Part shown: one piece after another, positions 1-5,259 of the stretch
Numbering within the stretch: position 1 is the first letter of the stretch
How the letters are laid out: each line of letters starts with the position of its first letter
NCBI GenBank assembly: GCA_008501785.1
Contig: QQUD01000054.1
Span: 1-7,019, forward strand
Length of the DNA: 7,019 bases
Direction: 5' to 3'
Source of the DNA: Chloroflexota bacterium
GTDB taxonomy: Bacteria; Chloroflexota; Anaerolineae; Promineifilales; Promineifilaceae
Program-made: the position numbers and the translations under genes
Notes under the pieces: model-generated
Told to the model about the DNA's origin: nothing
Databases searched by the model: none
The model's input: the letters and a program-made list of their open reading frames with translations, nothing else

Positions 1-1
1 A

Positions 2-1606
2 ACCATCTTCTTCAACAAAACACCCTTACACGATGGTGCTGTCATCATTCAAGGCGAGCACGTGGCCGCTGCTGGCTGTGTGCTGCCCTTAACTGAGCAA
101 AAATTAACCTCCTATCGTCGATTGGGAACCCGCCATCGGGCCGCCGTTGGCATGAGTGAGGTCAGCGATGCGTTGATTATTGTGGTCAGCGAAGAGACCG
201 GGCACATTTCGGTAACATATCGCGGCAAGTTAACCCAAAAGCTAGACAGCGTTGCCTTGCGCCAGCGTATTTTAGATTTTTTTGAAGGGCAACAAAATGG
301 GACGAACGACCATTCGGTTTGGAACATTCTGAAACAATCGATTATCTCCCGCAGACATCAAGTTTCGAATTTGGAGTGGCGAACTGGACTCCAAAGTTTG
401 GGCTGGTTGATGGTAGCAGCATTTGTTTCGCTGGCAGTCTGGACATTTGTCATTGAACAAACAAATCCGACAGAACGTCCGCAAATTGACCGGATTCCGC
501 TGCGCATTGAGAATCTACCAGCAGGGCTGACGCTCGTGACAAAACCACCGGAAACAGTTTCGGTAGTTGTACAAACAACATCAGATGTGTTGGAGTCGCT
601 AGACAGTGGTGCTTTTCAGGCCGTGGTCTCGCTGCAAGATTTTGAATCTGGTCTGCACCAGCCGCAAATACAAATCAAAACAGGGGTTACCCCATTACGC
701 GTGGTTTCGATAAACCCACCAATTTTGGACCTGGAATTGGCGGCGTCAACCCAAATAACGCTTCCTGTTATGGTTGAAGTCAACGATCCAACCAATATTT
801 CAGCTGCCTATCAAGTTGTTGGTGTGCCAACGGCGCTGCCAAATCAAGTAAAAATCAGCGGGCCAGAACCTTTAGTTGCCCGCGTAAGCAAAGTTCATAC
901 GACGCTGGCACTGGCGAATGCAACGGCAACGATTCGAGAATTACGGCCGTTACACCCCCTCGACGAAAATGGGCAGGAAGTGACTGGCGTCACACTCGAA
1001 CCAGCCCAGGCACAAATTACCCTAATCATTACGCGCCGCCAAAATGCGCAGGAAGTTGGCATTCAACCCGTGACAGATGGCACCCTGCCTGATGGATATT
1101 GGTTGAGTGGACTGCGTGTGACGCCCACCACTGTTACGCTGCGCGGCAGTGCCGAGCTGTTAGCCGAAATTGGCGGCTTTGTCGATACGCTGCCGGTTGA
1201 CATCAGCCAGACAATTGGCCTGCAAACGATTCAGGTGCCGTTAGACTTGCCATCAGGCATTGAAGCGGTGGACCAGGCGGGAAATGTGATGCCGGTTGTG
1301 ACGCTAGAAGTGGAAGCAACGCCACGCAGTGGCGATCTGGTACAAACACGCACGGTTGATCTGTTTGGGCAAATAGACGGCGCGACTTACGCAGCAAATC
1401 CGGCTGAGGTAGAACTGCTGTTGAGTGGCCCGCTGCCGACCTTGTGGGAGATTGAAGCCAATCCTGAATTGGTGCAAGTGATAGTTGACGTGTCAACCCT
1501 CCTGCAAGGTGCTGAAAAAGAATTGATTCCTCAAGTGGTGCTGCCTACAAACGTCACCGCACAGCTAATTCCGGCAACAATTTGGGTCAAGATTTTGGAA
1601 GAATAG
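2..1606 (+). CDS. cdaA: CdaA-CdaR fusion: diadenylate cyclase domain joined to YbbR repeats (5' truncated)
   Basis: The frame is open from base 2, so the gene begins upstream of the window; the GTG at 62 is internal. The first ~95 residues are the C-terminal half of a DAC (DisA_N) domain, which condenses two ATP into c-di-AMP. Both signature motifs are visible: LHDGA at residues 9-13 and GTRHRAA at about 42-48, followed by SEETG. After a short basic linker comes one hydrophobic segment (about 132-151, GWLMVAAFVSLAVWTFV), then ~360 residues that read as four YbbR-like beta-rich repeats of 85-95 residues, the first starting IPLRIENLPAGL, which is typical of CdaR. In most bacteria cdaA and cdaR are separate neighbouring genes, with CdaR modulating the cyclase. 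Here no stop or frameshift separates them. The topology is sensible: cyclase inside, YbbR repeats outside. No glmM follows. The fused state is seen directly; regulation by the YbbR part is inferred from the family. Confidence 0.9.
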   Translation, partial: TIFFNKTPLHDGAVIIQGEHVAAAGCVLPLTEQKLTSYRRLGTRHRAAVGMSEVSDALIIVVSEETGHISVTYRGKLTQKLDSVALRQRILDFFEGQQNGTNDHSVWNILKQSIISRRHQVSNLEWRTGLQSLGWLMVAAFVSLAVWTFVIEQTNPTERPQIDRIPLRIENLPAGLTLVTKPPETVSVVVQTTSDVLESLDSGAFQAVVSLQDFESGLHQPQIQIKTGVTPLRVVSINPPILDLELAASTQITLPVMVEVNDPTNISAAYQVVGVPTALPNQVKISGPEPLVARVSKVHTTLALANATATIRELRPLHPLDENGQEVTGVTLEPAQAQITLIITRRQNAQEVGIQPVTDGTLPDGYWLSGLRVTPTTVTLRGSAELLAEIGGFVDTLPVDISQTIGLQTIQVPLDLPSGIEAVDQAGNVMPVVTLEVEATPRSGDLVQTRTVDLFGQIDGATYAANPAEVELLLSGPLPTLWEIEANPELVQVIVDVSTLLQGAEKELIPQVVLPTNVTAQLIPATIWVKILEE

Positions 1607-1638
1607 CGTTGTTCGTGAATAACAGTTGTATTTAAGTG

Positions 1639-1666
1639 ACTGCTTGACTCGTTTCGGCAGTTTTTT
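1639..1666 (+). terminator. Rho-independent terminator after the cdaA-cdaR gene
   Basis: ACTGC (1639-1643) pairs with GCAGT (1657-1661) across a 13-nt loop that can add a short GA/TC inner pairing, and is followed directly by six T's (1661-1666). It lies 33 nt after the TAG stop. The stem is short, so strength is uncertain. Confidence 0.55.
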
Positions 1667-1689
1667 GAGGTTGGTTCGTGAAAAAGAGA

Positions 1690-2027
1690 ATGAGAAAACC
1701 AAAGCCGGTACCAACAAAACCATTTTCGCAGCACAGATACGTCATTTGACCGAGATAAATAAAAAACAGTTCGTTTCATGGCCTGCTGTGGCGGTCGGTG
1801 TTGATTATTGGTGCACCCTATGGTATGTGACCGATGCCCGCCATTGTGGCCGCATTTTTGTCGGCTTTTACCACCTCGCTTGACAAATTTGACGTCACAT
1901 TTTTTCTGTAGGCAGTGACACGAAGCTGCCAGTCCACCTCTATTCGCAGCTGCCTTTCCCCAGCCGCTTGCCGCTGGTGGTGATGCTGGCCACGATTATG
2001 ATGGTGTTGTCGATTGTGATTGCGGTT
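1690..2027 (+). pseudogene. Remnant of a PotC-type (spermidine/putrescine) ABC transporter permease
   Basis: Only fragments remain. From about 1831 the frame reads PAIVAAFLSAFTTSLDKF followed by DVTFFL and a TAG (1909-1911). Shifting by 2 nt to 1911 continues the same protein: GSDTKLPVHLYSQL, then a hydrophobic run LPLVVMLATIMMVLSIVIAV ending near 2027. This order (PAI.A.FL.AFT.SLD.F..TFF, G....LPV.IYS, last membrane helix) is the C-terminus of the PotC/YdcV permease family, the membrane part of polyamine importers. Just upstream, IIGAPYGM with a TGA (1828-1830) may be a deleted EAA-loop region. An ATG at 1690 followed by MRKPKPVPTKPFSQHRYVI could be the old N-terminus, which would imply a large internal deletion; that part is speculative. 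Frameshift, stops and missing middle mean it is not functional. Homology of the 1831-2027 part is confident from motif recognition, without a database search. Confidence 0.7.
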
Positions 2028-2046
2028 CCTGCTGGTGGAACGACAA

Positions 2047-2064
2047 CTACGTCAAATGACGTAG
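2047..2064. promoter_or_regulatory. 18-bp palindrome upstream of the first LysW-like gene
   Basis: CTACGTCA-AA-TGACGTAG is a perfect inverted repeat with 8-bp arms and a 2-nt centre. A near-identical site (4849-4864) precedes the second LysW-like gene, and in both cases 34 nt separate the TACGTCA/TGACGTA core (2048-2063 here) from a candidate -35 box. This is the geometry of a dimeric regulator site upstream of a promoter. The regulator is unknown. Confidence 0.55.
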
Positions 2065-2097
2065 ATAAAAAACGTCTTTTAGCCGATCCAATCCCAT

Positions 2098-2126
2098 TTG
2101 ACTCATACTACAATCTTGGAAATTAT
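2098..2126 (+). promoter_or_regulatory. Candidate promoter of the first LysW-like gene
   Basis: TTGACT (2098-2103), a 17-nt spacer, then AATTAT (2121-2126), matching 5/6 and 4/6 of the sigma-70 consensus. The predicted transcript start would fall only a few bases before the AGGAG ribosome site at 2136-2140, giving a very short leader, so the exact boxes are uncertain. Confidence 0.35.
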
Positions 2127-2146
2127 TTCAATTTTAGGAGAACCTG

Positions 2147-2365
2147 ATGGCTAAAACTAGTCAAAAATTATTAGCTCTTTGTATTGATTGTGACAAAAGA
2201 ATCCCATTCAAAAAAATGCCTCGTTTAGACGAAACCGTTGTTTGCCCGCACTGCGATGCGATGCTCATGGTTGTTGAGCTAAACCCAATTGAACTCGATT
2301 GGGCATACGAAGACGACGATGATGACGACTTCGATGATGACGACTTCGATGATGATGATGATTAG
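2147..2365 (+). CDS. LysW-like mini zinc-ribbon protein with poly-aspartate tail
   Basis: This 72-residue protein starts at ATG 2147 behind AGGAGAAC (AGGAG six bases upstream). Residues 12-15 (CIDC) and 34-37 (CPHC) form a four-cysteine zinc ribbon. It is followed by VVELNPIELDW, matching the LysW/ArgW carrier family, where the equivalent stretch is roughly L-D-P-L-E-L. In true LysW the protein ends EDWGE and the last glutamate carries the growing lysine or arginine precursor. Here the tail is instead almost pure aspartate (blocks of D split by F) and ends in Asp, so the classic carrier chemistry looks impossible without change. It is strongly acidic at the C-terminus. No LysX, LysZ, LysY or other lysine genes are nearby. 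It lies between remnants of two polyamine genes. The function is unknown; an acidic carrier, a zinc-ribbon adaptor or a nucleic-acid mimic are possibilities. It is intact, unlike its neighbours. Confidence 0.82.
   Translation: MAKTSQKLLALCIDCDKRIPFKKMPRLDETVVCPHCDAMLMVVELNPIELDWAYEDDDDDDFDDDDFDDDDD
2318..2347 (+). repeat. 15-bp tandem repeat coding the acidic tail
   Basis: GATGATGACGACTTC occurs twice head to tail (2318-2332 and 2333-2347), followed by five GAT codons and the stop. Each unit codes DDDDF, so the acidic tail probably grew, and may vary in length, by repeat slippage. Confidence 0.8.
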
Positions 2366-2395
2366 TTGACTTTTATCAAAAAAATATCCTTTATC

Positions 2396-2453
2396 AATCC
2401 CCCGATTCGAATTCAAAGCTTGTGCTGACGATTCGTCAGGGGATTTTGTTTTC
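2396..2453 (+). terminator. Probable terminator after the first LysW-like gene
   Basis: AATCCCC (2396-2402) pairs with GGGGATT (2439-2445), and a smaller hairpin TGACG-ATT-CGTCA (2426-2438) stacks directly against the second arm. A T-rich run TTTTGTTTTCT follows. The long loop makes it atypical, but position and T-tract fit termination 30 nt after the TAG. Confidence 0.45.
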
Positions 2454-2466
2454 TCTGAGGCAATTT

Positions 2467-2687
2467 GTGAAAACATTTTATTCTGAGAAACATTTGCTGC
2501 ATGATCCTCAACAAGATTGGGAAGTGGTGGAACAAGGGATTCGCATTTTCCCGCCTTGGTGAGTGCGCAGATTGGTGAGGTGGTTACGCCAACTGATTGG
2601 GGGTTTGGGCCGATAACGGCCGTTCACTCCCCAGACATGATTGCGTTTCTGCAAACTGCCTACCTTCAAATAAAGTGTTGGAAGTAA
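2467..2687 (+). pseudogene. Remnant of acetylpolyamine amidohydrolase (HDAC superfamily), N-terminal part
   Basis: From GTG 2467 the frame reads MKTFYSEKHLLHDP, then QQDWEVVEQGIRIFPPW and a TGA (2560-2562). In another frame from 2568 the same family continues with IGEVVTPTDWG, then ITAVHSPDMIAFLQTAY, and stops at TAA 2685-2687. These blocks in this order are the N-terminus of acetylpolyamine amidohydrolases / class II HDAC-like enzymes, which remove acetyl groups from acetylated polyamines. About 20 residues between the blocks are missing, and everything after ~75 residues, including the catalytic zinc site, is absent. Non-functional. The pairing with a PotC-type remnant 440 nt upstream suggests one former polyamine locus. 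Recognition is from motifs only; the reading across the frameshift is my reconstruction. The 2688-2789 stretch after it shows nothing I recognise. Confidence 0.68.
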
Positions 2688-2789
2688 CGTGCCTGCATTT
2701 CTGCAAAGGGTGAGGCAGGGATGCTTGTAATCGTTGTATTAGCCAACACCCTGCAAACATATTGATTAGAACAAAGTTGAGGTAAAAGT

Positions 2790-2954
2790 TTGTTGAATCA
2801 GAACGGAGATCTACCAATTACATGCAGATGCATTGAATATGATGCACGTATTTACCTTAAAAAGCAACCTCATTTAGGTGACGAGTTTGTTTGTCCTGAG
2901 TTTGGTATCCTGGATTTTCTCAATCTGATCACTTTCGGTACAAACATTGTGTGA
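2790..2954 (+). pseudogene. Third, decayed LysW-like zinc-ribbon copy
   Basis: A small frame from TTG 2790 (GAGG at 2779-2782, 7-nt spacing) to TGA 2952-2954 codes 54 residues. Its core aligns without gaps to the two intact LysW-like proteins: C-I-E-Y-D-A-R-I-Y-L-K-K, then a P..L spacer, then FVCPEF. The two outer cysteines of each CxxC pair's first position are kept, but the second cysteine of each pair is replaced: Tyr (TAT, 2838-2840) and Phe. Each change is one base away from a Cys codon. The LNP..LDW region is lost (LNLITFG) and there is no acidic tail. With only two zinc ligands it is most likely a dead copy. Against this, the stop overlaps the GTG start of the kinase frame by four bases (GTGA), which looks like translational coupling, so a small expressed leader protein cannot be excluded. 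Confidence 0.6.
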
Positions 2955-4655
2955 TAGATAAAGAATCAGAAAATGACGGTTCCCATGATTCCCAAGTTGT
3001 GAGCCCTGATTTAACAGCTTTATTGAATGTGCTGCCAGGGATGCTTTACCGTTGTGCTCACGATAATCAACATACACTGCTGTTTGTCAGTCACGGTTGT
3101 CAAGAGTTGACCGGTTATGCGCCAGCAGAGTTCGTGGGAAACGGCCGTTTCAAATACGCCGATCTCATCCATCCAGACGACAAACCATCCCTGTTTCAAA
3201 TAATAAAAGCTGCCGTAGACAAAGGGGAAGCTTACCAATGCGTCTACCGCTTGATAACTGCTTCAGGAGAAGAACGCTGGGTACTTGACAGAGGCGAAGC
3301 GGTGTTTGCACCCGATGGCATCATCCAATTGCTGGAAGGATTTGTCACCGATCATTCAGAACGCATGACGGCCATTCAACTGTTAGAACAGCGCGTTGCT
3401 GACCGCACCCGCAAATTATCAGCATTGTATGATATTCTAGAAGTTGCCAGCGCCCCCAGTGATTTACAAACAACGATTACGCGTGCCTTAAAGAGCGTAC
3501 TGAAAGCAATCAAAGCAACAGTAGGCGCCATTCATCTGCTTGACAAAACAGGCGAAATGCTTCGTTTGTCTGCCCGTCAAGGTTTACCCTCAGCAGCAGT
3601 GGCAGCTTTACTTCAAATCAATATGCAAGAAAATCAGCTGTGGGGATGAGTGGCGATTAACAATGAACCACTATTTATTCCTCAATTGAGTAAAGATCCT
3701 CGTTCAGCAAATTTAGCCTTTAGCAGCAAACTAAATGTTTGTATTGCCGTACCCATTGTTGCTAATAATTTGGTTCGCGGGATGCTGACCGTTTGGGGAG
3801 ACGATCTATCACGATACGCTGCCCAAGAAGAAATGGAATTGCTGACTTCTGTCGGCGAACAACTTGGCGTGGTTGTAGAAAACACCCGTTTGCGTCAGCA
3901 GGCTGAACAATTGATAGTATTAGAAGAACGGAATCGTCTGGCACGAGAATTACATGACTCTGTGACCCAATCGCTCTACAGCGTGACTCTTTTTGCCGAG
4001 GCCGGGCGAAACTTAACCCAGTCCGGGGAACATGAACGTGCAGGGCAACTTTTTAGCGATGTGCTAGAAACCGGTCAGCAAGCACTCAAGGAAATGCGGC
4101 TGCTGGTTCATAAACTACGCCCATCGGTGCTGGAAAAAGAGGGCTTGATCCGTGCACTACAACACCGGCTCAATGCAGTTGAGGGGCGTGCTGGTGTGCG
4201 CAATCATCTGGTTATTGAAGGAACACTTGAAATAAGCAATGAAGTGGAAAAGGAACTTTATCATGTGGCGCAAGAGGCGCTCAACAACACCATAAAACAT
4301 GCCAATGCCAGTGAAGTCCGTGTTTTTTTACGTCAAGATACCAGCAGCAATATCACCCTAACTATCATTGATAATGGCGTTGGATTTGATCTGGAAACGG
4401 CTGCCGAACGTAGTGGTTTAGGATTAACTAGTACTGAAGCAAACATCTTTTGACGGGTAGAATTGTCGCAAATTGCTTCAGTTTAAGTGTTCCGACTTGA
4501 CTGTTTACCCGTCAAAATTTGTTTGTCGGAACACTAGTATGCGCGAACGAATAGAAAGTCTAGGTGGCACAATCACCTATCATTCATCAGTTGGGCAAGG
4601 AACAGAAGTGCGTGTACACTTGCCATCAGATATGTTAGGAGCATTTGATGAGTGA
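2951..4655 (+). pseudogene. PAS-GAF NarL-type sensor histidine kinase, broken by nonsense codon and insertion
   Basis: The most likely start is GTG 2951; an in-frame TGA lies at 2897-2899 and I see no better start between. Domains in order: PAS (about residues 25-135, ending VTDHSERM), a short coiled coil, GAF (about 150-320), a HisKA_3 dimerisation helix with the phospho-acceptor in ARELHDSVTQSLYS (His about 335), an N box (EALNNTIKHAN), a G1 box (DNGVGFD, about 474) and GLGLTS. Two lesions are seen. An in-frame TGA at 3647-3649 interrupts the GAF domain between QLWG and VAINNEPLFI; both sides align with one GAF, so a TGG or CGA codon probably mutated. A 106-bp insertion (4433-4538) shifts the frame between GLGLTS and MRERIESLGG. 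Taking out 106 bases leaves exactly 533 codons including the stop at 4653-4655. The intact kinase would autophosphorylate and pass phosphate to the regulator that overlaps its end by 8 nt. As it stands it is inactive. Confidence 0.85.
4427..4538. mobile_element. 106-bp insertion with two kissing hairpins and ACTAGT direct repeats
   Basis: ACTAGT occurs at 4427-4432 and again at 4533-4538, with 100 nt of foreign sequence between. Three perfect inverted repeats are interleaved. Hairpin 1: ACTGAAGCAA (4433-4442) with TTGCTTCAGT (4473-4482). Hairpin 2: AGTGTTCCGAC (4486-4496) with GTCGGAACACT (4525-4535). Linking pair: TTTTGACGGGTA (4448-4459), in loop 1, with TACCCGTCAAAA (4506-4517), in loop 2. 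The order a-b-a'-c-b'-c' means the two loops can pair with each other over 12 bp. It encodes no protein. The duplicated 6-bp ends (7 bp counting the shared next A) look like a target-site duplication, so it is probably a non-autonomous mobile element that enters as, or makes, a folded single strand or RNA. The ends are not inverted copies of each other, unlike a usual MITE. I do not recognise the family. Confidence 0.75.
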
Positions 4656-4827
4656 AAGGATTCATGTCTTTTTAGCTGATGATCATGCAGTGGTGCGTAA
4701 GGGTTTAGAAACCTTGATTGGCACGCACAAAGATATGGAAGTGGTGGGAACGGCCGTTAACGGCATAGAAGCTGTCGAGCGTGTCACACAATTACAGCCA
4801 GATGTCATCTTGTTAGATGATGAATAA
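4648..4827 (+). pseudogene. NarL/LuxR-type response regulator, truncated receiver domain
   Basis: ATG 4648 overlaps the kinase end by 8 nt (ATGAGTGA), the usual arrangement of a kinase-regulator operon. The 59 residues are the first half of a receiver domain: acidic pocket ADDH at 10-13, then VVRKGLETLI, VVGTAVNGIEAV and QPDVILLD, with the phospho-acceptor at D57. The frame then reads D-E-stop, where the family continues with a hydrophobic residue and MP.MDG. The rest of the receiver and the DNA-binding HTH domain are missing, and I cannot find them in any frame before the second LysW-like gene. The cut coincides with the start of the LysW-associated upstream region, so it may mark a recombination or insertion junction. 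A 7-bp inverted repeat, TTAGATG (4813-4819) / CATCTAA (4831-4837), spans the truncation. Non-functional. Confidence 0.82.
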
Positions 4828-4848
4828 TCCCATCTAATCTCAATCTTT

Positions 4849-4864
4849 TACGTCATTTGACGTA
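4849..4864. promoter_or_regulatory. 16-bp palindrome upstream of the second LysW-like gene
   Basis: TACGTCA-TT-TGACGTA is a perfect inverted repeat and matches the 2048-2063 site in all 14 arm positions; only the two central bases differ. A shared TTTT-GCCGAT block follows each site (2077-2087 and 4878-4887), so the whole upstream region appears related. Probable binding site for a dimeric regulator, or the boundary of a duplicated unit. Confidence 0.55.
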
Positions 4865-4898
4865 TCAAAATCCATCATTTTGCCGATGCTAGACATAG

Positions 4899-4927
4899 TT
4901 ACAGCATTTATTATTTCCCCAATTAAT
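4899..4927 (+). promoter_or_regulatory. Candidate promoter of the second LysW-like gene
   Basis: TTACAG (4899-4904), 17 nt, then ATTAAT (4922-4927). The boxes are weak, but the -35 lies exactly as far from its palindrome as in the first LysW-like gene. Another possible -10 (TAATAT, 4924-4929) overlaps. Confidence 0.3.
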
Positions 4928-4973
4928 ATTGTACAAATCAGTTGACACAAAAAGTTGTGAGGAGAACTATTTC

Positions 4974-5168
4974 ATGGCTGAGTTAGTCAAAAAAGTACAT
5001 GTTGCACGATGCCCTGCCTGTGGTGTGAAAATCAATTTCAATAAGCCACCGTTTTTGGACCAAGCTGTTACTTGTCCAGAATGTGAGACCGAATTACAAG
5101 TGTATCAGCTCAATCCTTTGAAACTGGATTGGACGTTTGATGATTACTGCGATGATTATGAAGAGTGA
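4974..5168 (+). CDS. LysW-like mini zinc-ribbon protein
   Basis: The start is ATG 4974, chosen because AGGAGAAC (4960-4967) stands nine bases before it, as at the first copy; the upstream TTG at 4929 adds 15 residues with no family match. The 64-residue protein has CPAC (13-16) and CPEC (35-38) as the zinc ribbon, then LQVYQLNPLKLDW and a short acidic tail DDYCDDYEE. The core is close in spacing to the first copy, with 22 residues between the two CxxC units in both. It ends in two glutamates, so unlike its paralogue it keeps a terminal Glu, as LysW does, but without the EDWGE motif. LysW-type proteins carry amino-acid intermediates on that residue; here no partner ligase or kinase is in sight. 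It is followed by its own terminator and then a GreA-family gene. Function unknown; family assignment good. Confidence 0.82.
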   Translation: MAELVKKVHVARCPACGVKINFNKPPFLDQAVTCPECETELQVYQLNPLKLDWTFDDYCDDYEE

Positions 5169-5210
5169 GACTAACTAAAAACCGCAAATTTAGCGAGTCA
5201 TTGTTAGCAG

Positions 5211-5246
5211 GCCACTTCAGGAATGAGAAGTGGCTCGTTCTTTTTT
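5211..5246 (+). terminator. Strong rho-independent terminator after the second LysW-like gene
   Basis: GCCACTTC (5211-5218) pairs perfectly with GAAGTGGC (5227-5234) over an 8-nt loop, followed by TCGTTC and six T's (5241-5246). It ends 13 nt before the ATG of the next gene, so it separates the two transcripts or acts as a leader element of the second. Confidence 0.8.
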
Positions 5247-5259
5247 GGGAGTTCATTAT

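Noticed and set aside
1626..1883. 85-residue + strand frame between the cyclase gene and the first LysW-like gene
   Set aside because: It starts within the terminator, has no family features, and overlaps in another frame the recognisable PotC-type permease remnant.
1890..1897. TGACGTCA as a further regulatory palindrome
   Set aside because: It lacks the two-base centre of the LysW-associated sites and is explained as codons F-D-V-T of the permease remnant.
2279..2476. Antisense frame rich in Ile/Val opposite the poly-aspartate tail
   Set aside because: Its composition is simply the reverse complement of GAT/GAC repeats; no ribosome site or homology.
3647..3649. TGA read as selenocysteine or as a sense codon
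   Set aside because: No SECIS-like hairpin is apparent directly downstream, GAF domains have no Cys/Sec at this point, and TGA ends other genes here.
4473..4655. Independent 60-residue + strand frame
   Set aside because: Its second half is the end of the kinase (MRERIESLGG, GQGTEVRVHLP); its first half is the inserted element. It is not a separate gene.
4929..4973. TTG start giving a longer second LysW-like protein
   Set aside because: The ATG at 4974 has the AGGAGAAC site shared with the first copy, and the extra 15 residues have no match in the family.
5230..5259. GTG start for the GreA-like protein
   Set aside because: It lies within the terminator hairpin and has no ribosome site; ATG 5260 gives the normal family length.
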